DNA of 12,265 bases from JAYZQT01 sp964412235 (GTDB lineage Bacteria > Pseudomonadota > Alphaproteobacteria > MPNO01 > UBA830), in assembly GCA_964412235.1 (NCBI GenBank), contig CAYPNT010000090.1, positions 1 through 12,265 of the forward strand. Reading direction: 5' to 3'. The notes beneath the pieces are model-generated. The model made no database searches. It saw only the letters and a list, made by a program, of their open reading frames with translations, and was not told where the DNA came from. Made by a program: the position numbers and the translations under genes. Below are positions 1 to 8,005 of the stretch, in pieces (positions within the stretch are counted from its first letter, which is position 1; each line of letters starts with the position of its first letter).

Positions 1-54
1 AGGCAACGGGTTTTGATCCCGTGATCCCTGGTTCGATTCCAGGCGCCCCAGCCA
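1..54 (+). tRNA. tRNA-Gln(UUG), 3' part (5' end outside window)
   Basis: The visible part runs from the anticodon arm to an encoded CCA. The anticodon stem is ACGGG (6-10) paired with CCCGT (18-22), around the loop TTTTGAT (11-17), which places anticodon TTG at 13-15; this reads the Gln codon CAA. The T arm is CCTGG (27-31), loop TTCGATT (32-38), CCAGG (39-43). The 3' acceptor strand is CGCCCCA (44-50), followed by discriminator G51 and CCA (52-54). A G discriminator and an acceptor that would pair with TGGGGCG are both typical of bacterial tRNA-Gln. The D arm and 5' acceptor strand lie before base 1. Confidence 0.93.
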
Positions 55-100
55 ACGCTGGGCTTAGCTATGGCAGCAACATTGGAATGACAAAAGCAAC

Positions 101-355
101 GTGACGACTGTTACTAAAACGATTGATGCTACGGGCTTGCTCTGTCCGCTACCTGTCTTAAGAGCCCGCAAAGCACTTGGCGCAATATCCGTAGGTGACG
201 TTTTAGAGGTCGCAGTAACCGATAAAAACGCGCCAGCGGATTTTGGCGCTTTTTGTGGCGAAACAGGTCATGAATTACTCAATGTAACAAATGTTGGACA
301 CGGTCATCTAATAAGCATTCTAAAAACAGGTGCTGATAGTAAAAAACGAACCTAA
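101..355 (+). CDS. TusA/SirA-like sulfur-carrier protein
   Basis: An 84-residue protein of the TusA (SirA/YedF) family. These small cytoplasmic proteins pass persulfide sulfur between partners, for example in tRNA 2-thiouridine synthesis, molybdenum cofactor synthesis or sulfur oxidation. The family signature CPLP is at residues 15-18 and supplies the sulfur-carrying Cys15. The rest fits the fold, including DxxxPxDFxAFCxxTGHEL at about 41-59, with a second cysteine at 52. The length is normal for the family. The start is GTG at 101: upstream in this frame there is no ATG, GTG or TTG before the TAG at 65-67. A weak GGAATGA lies ten bases before the start. The gene begins 46 bases after tRNA-Gln, so it could share its transcript. 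Which TusA paralogue this is cannot be told from sequence alone, so no symbol is given. Confidence 0.87.
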   Translation: MTTVTKTIDATGLLCPLPVLRARKALGAISVGDVLEVAVTDKNAPADFGAFCGETGHELLNVTNVGHGHLISILKTGADSKKRT

Positions 356-423
356 GATATTAACAACAATATATTTATAAATTTTGTTCAACTCCGTACC
401 GCATGGCTAATTCTACAATTTCC

Positions 424-1608
424 TCAAGGGCGCTGGGTCCGAGAAAATAAGAGCAAGAAAATGGATGCCACCATGAAGGCGGCTGATAAATACACGACCT
501 CATTTGCTAGATTTGCATCTACGAGTGCTCCGTAGGCCACCGGAGCGGCGCCCTGGCCGATATTGAAACCGGTGCTTACAAAAGCAAAAACGGTCCCAAG
601 TGCCCCTGCGGGGGCAATTTCCCGCACCATAATATCGCGCGAAGGGTTGACAAGTCCGCGTAGAAAGCCACCTAGGGTGAATGCGCCAATAAGGAGGAAG
701 ACTGGCAACCACGCCGTACCAATTAACGCCAGAAGTGCTGCATAGACAGAAAATGACGCCACAAGCACTAGGTCGTGACGCGTTGTCCTGTCTGCAAGCC
801 ACCCACCGGCGAGTGTGCCTATCGCGTTACTGAACACCAAAAAGGAAAGTATGTAATTAGCCTTTTCAACGGAAACTTGATAGAGGGCTGGTAAGTAAAA
901 AGGAGCGAAAACTGTGAGGCCTATATTTGTCGAAGACGTCAATACGTAAAACAGAAATAGTAAAATAACGCCTCTGTTTAGTATGTTTCTGATTGGTACT
1001 TTTGGTTTTCGTTTTGTTTCAGCATCTTCACTTAAAGTACCGCTATAGAAAATAAAGATTAGGCACAAAATGATCCCTACGGCCCCAGCAATCACGATGG
1101 CCATACGCCAATTTGTAAGATTCCAGAGCAAGGTCATTATAATGAGTGGTGCGCCAATGCCCACGGCACCTCCAAAAGAGTGCATCGAATATGCTTTTCC
1201 CTGTCTAGACTCATCTACAGAGGCGGTTAAAATTACGAAATCGGCAGGATGAAATACGCTGTTTCCCGCACCTGCTAGGGTGTATAGCGCCAACAATTCC
1301 CAATAAGAAGACGTTAAGCCGCATAGTAAAAAGCATGCAGAGGTTACAAAAAGTCCCCCAATTAAGACACGGCGGGCACCCAAACGATCGACCAAAACAC
1401 CCATAGGCGTTTGAAGAATTGCGGTCGCGACGTTAAACGCGCCGTATATTAGAGCGAGTTCGACAGCGGAAATATCGAGATCGGATACTATGGGTACAGT
1501 CAGCGGAACAAGGCCAAACATATAGAAATGGCTCAAGAAATGTCCAAAACCTATTAGGCTAATAGCACGAATTTCACGACCTAACGGGGCGCTTCCAACG
1601 GTAGACAT
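424..1608 (-). CDS. MFS transporter
   Basis: A 394-residue inner-membrane transporter of the major facilitator superfamily, with about twelve hydrophobic segments. The cytoplasmic loop motif A is visible between the second and third segments (G70-V-L-V-D74-R75-L-G77-A-R79-R80). A degenerate copy, GGWLADRTTRH (268-278), sits in the second half. The stretch NSVFHPAD (116-123) and the overall pattern recall the fosmidomycin-resistance/organic-acid branch of MFS, but the substrate cannot be named. The central hydrophilic loop is about residues 190-210 (SEDAETKRKPK). ATG at 1606-1608 is preceded by AAGGA ten bases upstream. The gene diverges from the UbiD gene across 218 bases, and its 3' end faces the TusA-like gene. 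Carrying the substrate or product of the UbiD reaction is a reasonable inference from this arrangement, not something the sequence shows. Confidence 0.9.
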   Translation of the reverse strand: MSTVGSAPLGREIRAISLIGFGHFLSHFYMFGLVPLTVPIVSDLDISAVELALIYGAFNVATAILQTPMGVLVDRLGARRVLIGGLFVTSACFLLCGLTSSYWELLALYTLAGAGNSVFHPADFVILTASVDESRQGKAYSMHSFGGAVGIGAPLIIMTLLWNLTNWRMAIVIAGAVGIILCLIFIFYSGTLSEDAETKRKPKVPIRNILNRGVILLFLFYVLTSSTNIGLTVFAPFYLPALYQVSVEKANYILSFLVFSNAIGTLAGGWLADRTTRHDLVLVASFSVYAALLALIGTAWLPVFLLIGAFTLGGFLRGLVNPSRDIMVREIAPAGALGTVFAFVSTGFNIGQGAAPVAYGALVDANLANEVVYLSAAFMVASIFLLLFSRTQRP

Positions 1609-1770
1609 TTGCGTTAATTCCTTTGAAGGATAATTTTGTTACGAATGCGACGTGAAGTGATTATCGATTGTGGTTGCGTTTTTCCTAAAATATCTAAAGA
1701 GGCAGACACGTTCGCTGACGTATTATTCGCATAAAAACAGTAAATATACCAAATTAAGGCCGGAACCAGT

Positions 1771-1794
1771 TACAAATTGTATCTCAAATTTGTA
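1771..1794. promoter_or_regulatory. Candidate operator (perfect inverted repeat) upstream of ubiD
   Basis: TACAAATT (1771-1778) and AATTTGTA (1787-1794) are perfect reverse complements separated by eight bases (GTATCTCA). The site ends 32 bases before the ubiD ATG, in the 218-base region between the divergent MFS and ubiD genes, where a dimeric regulator would act. A wide-spaced palindrome in a divergent promoter suits a GntR-, TetR- or LysR-type protein, but no regulator gene is present in the window, so the binder is unknown. As a hairpin it would be AT-rich and weak, with no T tract after it, so it does not look like a terminator. Confidence 0.45.
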
Positions 1795-1826
1795 GTTTAT
1801 TAGCTAAATAGCAGGAATGAATAAAT

Positions 1827-3431
1827 ATGGCTCAGAACTTTCGCGAACTAATAGATGACCTGCGCGCTGCGGGACAATTAATAGATATCCGAAAACCGGT
1901 AGACATACGGCACATCGCAACACTCGTTGATCAGTCGGATAAAGCGTTAATGTTTAGCAACGTAAACGGTTACAACATGCCAGTTATATCAGGAGTAACC
2001 AATAGTCGAGAGCGTTTAGCTATCGCTGCAGAGTGCGATTTTTCGGAGATAGAAAGCCGGCTGCGCGAAGGATTAGATCGTTCAATTCAACCTATTTTTG
2101 TAAACACGGGTCCGTCTAGAGAAATAATACATGAAGATAACGAGGTTGACTTGTTTAACTTACCTATCCCTCTGTTTTCCATTCTTGATGGCGGCCCAAT
2201 GATTACGGCTGGAATCACATTATCGCGCGATCCTGACGAAGGTGCCGACGCATCTATTAATGCCGGCGTGTACCGCTACTTGGTTAAAGAAAAAAATTTA
2301 ACCGGGATAGATATCGTAACCCCAAACAATCTACATCTATATGCCGCAAAAGCATATGAAAAGGGAGAACCTCTGCCCATTTCGATCAATATTGGGACGC
2401 ACCCCTTCGAATTGATTTGTTCAACATATAAAGCGCGGGCCGGTGTGAGTGAACTCGGAATAGCCGGGGGCATGCGGGGTGAGGGGGTCCCTTTGACCCA
2501 ATGCCGCACTATTGACATGCCCTGCATAGCCGATGCGGAAATCGTATTAGAAGCCGAAATTTTGCCCACTGGTTGGACACAACCAGAGGGGAGGTTTGGT
2601 GAATTTACGAGATTAATGGGGGGGCTTCATTGGAACCCTCTTGTCCGGATAAAGGCAATTTCTATGCGGAAAGACGCTGTCTACTACGCACTCCATATGC
2701 CTTGGGAAAACATCTGGCCATCCGGACCCATTTATGAGGCAAATGTTAGGAGGGTGCTCGACGAAGCGGGCGTGAATGTCACCGCGGTAAACATCACACC
2801 CGGTGGTTGCTGTCATTGGCACGCAATTGTCGCGATTAAACCACTACCGGGTGACGGGAAAAATGCTATTACAGCGGCGCTATCTGTCGCCGACATGAAA
2901 CACGTGACTGTTGTTGATCACGATATAGATATTTTTGATCCAGTGGATGTTGAATGGGCCGTGGCAACGCGGGTGCAAGCCGATCGCGATGTTGTAATAA
3001 TTTCCGGGGCACGGTCAAAGCCCTTAGACCCAAGTATTCCCCCAGCGGGTCCATATTCGCGTGTGCCTACCACTGCGAAAATGGGAATTGATGCCACCAT
3101 ACCTGATAACGTTCCCCGAGAGAGATTTCATAGAATTGCGTATGCCTATGCTGATGAGGTTAAGCTTTCCGACTTCTTGGGCCATGAAGAGGAGGCAGTC
3201 ACCCCGGCGAAGGATATCCTGATTGAAGAGTTAGCAACCAAGATTGAATTGTTGATTGCCCATGAGCCTCTTTATTTTTCGGAGTTGTGTGAAAAATTTA
3301 TAGAGTTTGGATTTCAATCAGTAACTCGCGCTGTGGGCTCCTTGCATAAAAGGGGTACACTCTGGCAAGATCCGGAAGGGCGTTTTTGCCTAAAAGAGTC
3401 GATATTTGCGGCCAAAGCCCCAGAGCGTTAG
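1827..3431 (+). CDS. UbiD-family (prFMN-dependent) decarboxylase with C-terminal extension
   Basis: A 534-residue member of the UbiD/Fdc1 family, which reversibly decarboxylates unsaturated or aromatic acids using prenylated FMN made by UbiX (not in this window). Family residues can be placed: Asn145 and Arg150 in SINAGVYR, His192 in GTHP, Glu242 in IVLEAE, and the catalytic pair Glu254/Glu259 in PEGRFGE. By analogy with Fdc1 these cover the metal/prFMN ligands and the Arg-Glu-Glu catalytic set, so the enzyme should be active. Residues from about 460 to 526 look like an added winged-helix-like domain. ATG 1827 has AGGA twelve bases upstream, an imperfect Shine-Dalgarno. UbiD of ubiquinone synthesis is possible but not favoured: the gene stands beside a divergent transporter and a likely operator, which points to a catabolic decarboxylase. 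The substrate is unknown. Confidence 0.9.
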   Translation: MAQNFRELIDDLRAAGQLIDIRKPVDIRHIATLVDQSDKALMFSNVNGYNMPVISGVTNSRERLAIAAECDFSEIESRLREGLDRSIQPIFVNTGPSREIIHEDNEVDLFNLPIPLFSILDGGPMITAGITLSRDPDEGADASINAGVYRYLVKEKNLTGIDIVTPNNLHLYAAKAYEKGEPLPISINIGTHPFELICSTYKARAGVSELGIAGGMRGEGVPLTQCRTIDMPCIADAEIVLEAEILPTGWTQPEGRFGEFTRLMGGLHWNPLVRIKAISMRKDAVYYALHMPWENIWPSGPIYEANVRRVLDEAGVNVTAVNITPGGCCHWHAIVAIKPLPGDGKNAITAALSVADMKHVTVVDHDIDIFDPVDVEWAVATRVQADRDVVIISGARSKPLDPSIPPAGPYSRVPTTAKMGIDATIPDNVPRERFHRIAYAYADEVKLSDFLGHEEEAVTPAKDILIEELATKIELLIAHEPLYFSELCEKFIEFGFQSVTRAVGSLHKRGTLWQDPEGRFCLKESIFAAKAPER

Positions 3432-3434
3432 AGA

Positions 3435-3974
3435 CTAATCATCATAACCAATTAAAGAATGAACCGGTGTGTCTAATTGAGCGCGGCCACCTAGAAAATT
3501 TAACTCAATGATAAAGGCTGTTGCGGCAACGTCGGCGCCTAGTTCACGCAGTAGTGAGATGCTAGCCGAAGCGGTGCCGCCCGTGGCTAAAAGGTCGTCG
3601 ACTAACACCACTCTTTGGCCGGGTTTTATTGCGTCTGTTTGTATCTCAATAGTGTCTGATCCGTACTCTAATTGGTAGGTAAAGGAGGAGGTTTCACCTG
3701 GGAGCTTATTCTTCTTGCGGATCATTGTGAAACCAATACCTAATCTAATAGCAAGCGGTGCTGCTACGATAAAGCCCCGGGACTCTATCCCTATGAGCCG
3801 ATCTGGCGCGTAAGGGCCTATTATTTGCGCTAATTTTTCAACCGCTGTTTTCCATGCGTCGGCATGCTCTATGAGTGTAGAAATATCGTAAAACAAAATG
3901 CCGGGTTTTGGAAAATCGGGTATCGAGCGTATGTGTTTTTTGAGGTTCACAAAATCAGTATGTAGAGAGAGCAT
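3435..3974 (-). CDS. apt: Adenine phosphoribosyltransferase
   Basis: A purine-salvage enzyme that converts adenine and PRPP to AMP and pyrophosphate in the cytoplasm. The 179-residue protein has the family N-terminal signature IRSIPDFPKPGILFYDIS, the adenine-side loop GIESRGFIVAAPLA, the flexible-loop segment RKKNKLPGET, and the PRPP-binding motif VVLVDDLLATGGT (residues 122-134). Length is normal. I chose ATG at 3972-3974; a TTG two codons upstream (3978-3980) is also open, and a GTG eight codons further in (at the sequence VNLKKHI) would match the usual family start. None has a good Shine-Dalgarno. The stop codon lies three bases from the ubiD stop on the other strand, so the two transcripts converge closely. 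No functional link with the neighbours is evident. Confidence 0.93.
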   Translation of the reverse strand: MLSLHTDFVNLKKHIRSIPDFPKPGILFYDISTLIEHADAWKTAVEKLAQIIGPYAPDRLIGIESRGFIVAAPLAIRLGIGFTMIRKKNKLPGETSSFTYQLEYGSDTIEIQTDAIKPGQRVVLVDDLLATGGTASASISLLRELGADVAATAFIIELNFLGGRAQLDTPVHSLIGYDD

Positions 3975-4234
3975 GCGCAACGCAAGTTCTGGACAGGTAG
4001 TTTCGTTATGCGGTTTTGAAAAATCAATAAAATAAGGACCAGACAGGCACTGTAAGATAGTCTCTGGCGGAATCAGGCAAGGTCCCTAGCCCCGATTGAC
4101 CTATGTTAACTAGGTTGGCATGGTCTTAGGATAATAATCTCTAGTGATCAGCTAACAATGCGAATGGCAATTAATCGTGTGGTCCCTGGAGACCGTTAAA
4201 TTATATATTGTGAGTCTCATCCGAGCAAAAAAAA

Positions 4235-4240
4235 GGGAGA
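4235..4240 (+). promoter_or_regulatory. Strong ribosome binding site of the TAXI binding-protein gene
   Basis: GGGAGA follows a run of eight As and lies nine bases before ATG 4250. It is one of the clearest Shine-Dalgarno sites in the window, fitting a binding protein that must be made in excess over its permease. The rest of the 275-base gap from 3975 holds no gene I can support. It contains short imperfect inverted repeats, such as ACCTA/TAGGT at 4099-4115, and an AT-rich stretch near 4197-4209 that could include a -10 element, but no convincing full promoter. Confidence 0.6.
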
Positions 4241-4249
4241 TCTGTAGAT

Positions 4250-5230
4250 ATGAAAAAAATGTTTTTCGGCCTTACAGCTGCTATGTTGGTCGCGGGTAGT
4301 TACGGCGTTATAAAAAGCAAATCCGCTGTAGCGCAGCAAACTTTTATCTCGATCGGAACCGGGGGTGTAACCGGAGTATATTATCCCACCGGTGGAGCTA
4401 TCTGTCGTCTTGTAAACAAGGGCCGCAAACAACACAATATAAGGTGCGGTGTAGAATCTACTGGCGGCTCCATATACAACATCAATACCATAAAAGCCGG
4501 CGAACTAGACTTCGGCGTTGCGCAATCCGATTGGCAGTACCATGCTTACAATGGAACCTCGAAGTTCAAAGACAAAGGCCCATTTACGGACCTACGAGCT
4601 GTTTTTTCTGTTCATCCGGAACCGTTTACGGTTGTCGCGCGGACGGATTCCGGTATCAAGAATTTTAATGATCTGGTCGGTAAGCGCGTAAACATTGGAA
4701 ACCCTGGGTCGGGCCAGCGCGGTACCATGGAAGTTCTAATGGAGGAGTTAAGTTGGAGTAAAAGTACCTTTAAGCTTGCGTCGGAGCTGAAGTCCTCAGA
4801 GCAAAGCCGCGCGTTATGCGATAATAAAATCGATGCGATGGTGTTTACAGTTGGACACCCTTCGGGCTCTATCAAGGAGGCAACAACCTCGTGTAAATCC
4901 ATCCTTGTTAATGTTACCGGTTCTGCAGTTGATGCTTTGGTTATGAGGAATTCCTTTTATCGTAAAGCAACTATTCCTGGCGGGATGTATAATGGCTCAC
5001 CCAATACTACAAACACATTCGGCGTGGGGGCGACCTTTGTTAGCTCTACCAACGTAGCAGACCGAGTAGTTTATGAGGTCGTGAAAGCCGTGTTTGAGAA
5101 CTTCAGTCGCTTTAAAAAGCTTCATCCAGCTTTCCGTATTCTCAAAGAGGAAGAAATGATCAAAGACGGTCTTTCGGCTCCACTGCATGCGGGTGCTGCA
5201 AAGTACTATAAAGAGAAGGGTTGGATGTAG
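4250..5230 (+). CDS. TAXI-family TRAP transporter solute-binding protein
   Basis: A periplasmic substrate-binding protein of the TRAP-associated extracytoplasmic immunoreceptor-like (TAXI) family, 326 residues. A signal peptide is clear: MKKMFFGL, a hydrophobic core, then the likely cleavage SAVA|QQ after residue 28. The mature protein begins with the family pattern SIGTGGVTGVYYPTGGAICR, followed by ESTGGSIYNI, a DFGVAQSDW segment and NIGNPGSGQRGTMEVL at about 149-164. The C-terminal part has the usual HPAFRIL segment and a helical, Lys-rich tail. Known TAXI proteins are often linked to dicarboxylate or amino-acid-like ligands, but few have been studied; the ligand here is not predictable. 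The fused permease follows 136 bases downstream on the same strand. Confidence 0.93.
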   Translation: MKKMFFGLTAAMLVAGSYGVIKSKSAVAQQTFISIGTGGVTGVYYPTGGAICRLVNKGRKQHNIRCGVESTGGSIYNINTIKAGELDFGVAQSDWQYHAYNGTSKFKDKGPFTDLRAVFSVHPEPFTVVARTDSGIKNFNDLVGKRVNIGNPGSGQRGTMEVLMEELSWSKSTFKLASELKSSEQSRALCDNKIDAMVFTVGHPSGSIKEATTSCKSILVNVTGSAVDALVMRNSFYRKATIPGGMYNGSPNTTNTFGVGATFVSSTNVADRVVYEVVKAVFENFSRFKKLHPAFRILKEEEMIKDGLSAPLHAGAAKYYKEKGWM

Positions 5231-5241
5231 GGTATAATTTT

Positions 5242-5263
5242 GGGGGCGGCTCTGGCCGTCCCC
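5242..5263 (+). terminator. Intercistronic GC-rich hairpin between binding protein and permease
   Basis: GGGGGCGGC (5242-5250) pairs with GCCGTCCCC (5255-5263) across a TCTG loop, giving a nine-base-pair stem with one G-U wobble. It begins 11 bases after the binding-protein stop. No T run follows (the next bases are ATTTGCTCCCC), so it is not a classic intrinsic terminator. It more likely gives partial termination or protects the upstream mRNA from 3' exonucleases, which would leave more transcript for the binding protein than for the permease. This role is inferred from position. Confidence 0.5.
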
Positions 5264-5366
5264 ATTTGCTCCCCATCCTTTATTTACAATAGTTGTAAGC
5301 AGAGAGACGTGTTGACCCTTTGATTAATAACTAATCGAGCGTGGGCACACGGCACGGAAAAACTGA

Positions 5367-7973
5367 ATGGTGAACCAGGATCTCTCTGACACCGATATGC
5401 CGGCTACAGAACCACAGGCTATCATCGCGTCATCTGATGTTGGGTCACGCAACCCAATAGGCGCTGCTAAGACTATCATAGTGGCAGTAGCCATAACCTG
5501 GTCCCTGTTTCAATTGTGGATTGCCTCACCGCTTCCCTTTATGACAACAAATGTTTTTTCTGTATTGAACAATACGGAAACTCGGTCCATTCATCTTGCC
5601 TTTGCAATATTTTTGGCCTTCCTAGTTTTTCCGGCGACTAAACGGGGTGTATCCGACAGAATACCCCTTCAAGATTGGCTGTTCGGTTTATGTGGTGGCC
5701 TAGCGTCTGGCTATTTATTCCTGTTTTATGACGAGTTGGCTGAGCGCCCGGGTGCACCCGAGGAAATTGATCTTTGGGTGGCGGGCATAGGGCTTGTCGC
5801 CTTGCTTGAGGTCACACGTCGAGCGCTGGGCCCCCCGCTTATGTTGGTTGCTGTGATGTTTCTGGCATACGTGTTCTTTGGCGATGGCATATTAGTTCCT
5901 GAGGCTTTACGTTGGAAAGGAGCCTCTTTCTCTAAGGCAATGGGGCATCAATGGCTCACTACCGAGGGTGTTTTTGGCATTGCGTTAGGCGTGTCTACGA
6001 GCTTTGTATTTTTATTTGTCCTTTTTGGCTCCCTTCTCGATAAAGCGGGGGCGGGTAATTATTTTATACAAGTAGCATTCTCTTTACTCGGTCATCTGCG
6101 TGGCGGTCCGGCGAAAGCTGCCGTGCTCGCGTCTGCAATGACCGGCATGATTTCTGGTTCGTCGATCGCTAACGTGGTTACCACTGGTACTTTTACAATA
6201 CCCCTGATGAAACGTGTCGGCTTTACATCTGAACAGGCGGGAGCGGTCGAAGTGGCCTCCTCGGTAAACGGCCAAATTATGCCACCTGTAATGGGTGCAG
6301 CCGCATTTTTAATGGTTGAATATGTCGGTATTTCCTATTTAGAAGTTATAAAACACGCTTTTCTACCAGCCGTAATTTCATACATAGCCCTTCTTTACAT
6401 TGTGCACCTTGAAGCACTTAAAAAAAATATGGAAGGTTTGCCCAGTGGCAGGCTAAGCGAACGCGCTAGTACTAGATTGCTCAGTACTGGTATCACGATT
6501 AGTAGCATTTTTGTACTTTGTGGTCTCATTTACTATGCCGTTATCGGTATAAAATTGGTGTTTGGCGGATTTTCTTTTGGCGTTTTGCTGATTGCCATTG
6601 TAGCAAGTTACATTGGCTTAATAGCCGTGGCAGCCAGCGCCAATGATCTCTTAGTTGACAACCCGGAAACGGAAATTGTCGCATTGCCTAAATTTCTGCC
6701 CACTTTGAAAACCGGTGTGCACTATATTTTGCCAATAGTCGTGTTGGTTTGGTTGTTAATGGTAGAGAGAAAGTCACCCGGGCTTTCAGCATTTTGGGCC
6801 AGTATGACAATTATTATTGTGCTGATTACCCAACATCCACTGAAAATATTCTTTCGTCGGTCCGGAGACCCTTGGGCCTCTTTTAGGCGTGGGTGGAGGG
6901 AATTGATTAGCGCCTTGATAGCGGGCGCCCGAAATATGATCAGTATTGGGGTTGCTACTGCCGCGGCGGGAATAATCGTTGGTACCGTTACATTGACTGG
7001 TATTGGTCAGGTGATGACGGAATTTGTGGAATTGCTGTCTGGTGGCAATGTAATGGTTATGCTTGTGTTAGTCGCTGTAATTAGCCTTGTCTTGGGTATG
7101 GGTTTGCCTACCACTGCTAATTATATCGTTGTATCATCACTTATGGCAGGCGTGGTCGTGGAGCTTAGCGCCGCCAGTGGTTTGATTGTTCCACTCATCG
7201 CTGTTCATATGTTCGTCTTTTATTTTGGTATTATGGCCGACGTGACGCCACCCGTCGGGCTCGCATCCTTTGCGGCCGCCGCCGTATCTGGTGGAAATCC
7301 CATAAAAACGGGTTTCACGGCTTTCTTCTATTCCCTTCGCACGGTGATACTGCCGTTTCTATTTATTTTTAACACGGACCTTCTGTTAATTAAGGTTGGC
7401 TGGCTAGACGGAATTGTTGTTTTTGTGGTTGCCACTGCTGCGATGCTGATATTTGCGGCTGGCACTCAGGGGTATTTTATGGCCCGCAGCAGAATTTGGG
7501 AGTCCATAGCACTCATTGTAATTGCGTTTACGTTATTTCGTCCAGGATTTTGGCTAGACCAGGTCCAGAAACCGTATGAAACCATTACGCTGGGCGGTCT
7601 TGAAACAGTTGTAGAATCACAACCGTTTGATGGCATCTTGCGGTTATCGGTTAATGGTCAGAACTCGGAGGGTCGGGAAGTTGAAACTACTGTAAATCTG
7701 GGCCTCGGGCCGAAAGGTCCAGGTGACGTCAGGCTCAGATTTGCCGGTATAAAAGTAGTGACAAAGGGGGGAAGAACCTTCATTGAAGACGTCATAGTAA
7801 CCGACTCTTTTGGGAAACAAACGGCGGCGGCGAAGGCCAAGTTAGAGTTTGATATGGAGGTTCATCGGGTAGAAGTACCAAGCACTCGACTGCCAAAAGA
7901 GATTTTCTTTATTCCGGCCTTGTTACTATTAACATTTATTTGCGTAGTTCAAAAACGCCGACGAGATCAGTAA
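5367..7973 (+). CDS. TRAP transporter fused permease, TAXI type, with C-terminal soluble domain
   Basis: An 868-residue inner-membrane protein that combines the small (DctQ-like) and large (DctM-like) subunits of a TRAP transporter, driving uptake by an ion gradient with the adjacent TAXI protein. After a hydrophilic N-terminus of about 30 residues come helices of the small-subunit part (about 35-170). The DctM-like core follows, with repeat signatures GMISGSSIANVVTTGTF (260-276) and SVNGQIMPPVMGAAAF (299-314), and a second half with GMGLPTTANYIVVSSLMAG (577-595) and DVTPPVGLASFAAAAVSGG (625-643). Residues about 725-842 are mostly non-membrane and resemble the domain (DUF3394-like) found at the end of some TAXI permeases; a last hydrophobic helix (about 845-861) and a basic tail KRRRDQ end the protein. 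ATG 5367 has only a weak purine-rich stretch upstream. The Usp gene follows closely. Confidence 0.92.
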   Translation: MVNQDLSDTDMPATEPQAIIASSDVGSRNPIGAAKTIIVAVAITWSLFQLWIASPLPFMTTNVFSVLNNTETRSIHLAFAIFLAFLVFPATKRGVSDRIPLQDWLFGLCGGLASGYLFLFYDELAERPGAPEEIDLWVAGIGLVALLEVTRRALGPPLMLVAVMFLAYVFFGDGILVPEALRWKGASFSKAMGHQWLTTEGVFGIALGVSTSFVFLFVLFGSLLDKAGAGNYFIQVAFSLLGHLRGGPAKAAVLASAMTGMISGSSIANVVTTGTFTIPLMKRVGFTSEQAGAVEVASSVNGQIMPPVMGAAAFLMVEYVGISYLEVIKHAFLPAVISYIALLYIVHLEALKKNMEGLPSGRLSERASTRLLSTGITISSIFVLCGLIYYAVIGIKLVFGGFSFGVLLIAIVASYIGLIAVAASANDLLVDNPETEIVALPKFLPTLKTGVHYILPIVVLVWLLMVERKSPGLSAFWASMTIIIVLITQHPLKIFFRRSGDPWASFRRGWRELISALIAGARNMISIGVATAAAGIIVGTVTLTGIGQVMTEFVELLSGGNVMVMLVLVAVISLVLGMGLPTTANYIVVSSLMAGVVVELSAASGLIVPLIAVHMFVFYFGIMADVTPPVGLASFAAAAVSGGNPIKTGFTAFFYSLRTVILPFLFIFNTDLLLIKVGWLDGIVVFVVATAAMLIFAAGTQGYFMARSRIWESIALIVIAFTLFRPGFWLDQVQKPYETITLGGLETVVESQPFDGILRLSVNGQNSEGREVETTVNLGLGPKGPGDVRLRFAGIKVVTKGGRTFIEDVIVTDSFGKQTAAAKAKLEFDMEVHRVEVPSTRLPKEIFFIPALLLLTFICVVQKRRRDQ

Positions 7974-8005
7974 GATTGGTGCGGTTACTCCACGGGAGAT
8001 AATTG

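Noticed and set aside
365..392. AACAA...TTGTT symmetry between the TusA-like and MFS genes as a two-way terminator
   Set aside because: The arms are short and wholly AT-rich, so the hairpin would be very weak.
4036..4085. Possible structured leader (GGACC/GGTCC enclosing CCAGA/TCTGG) upstream of the TAXI gene
   Set aside because: The outer and inner helices compete for the same bases, the pairs are short, and it resembles no riboswitch I know.
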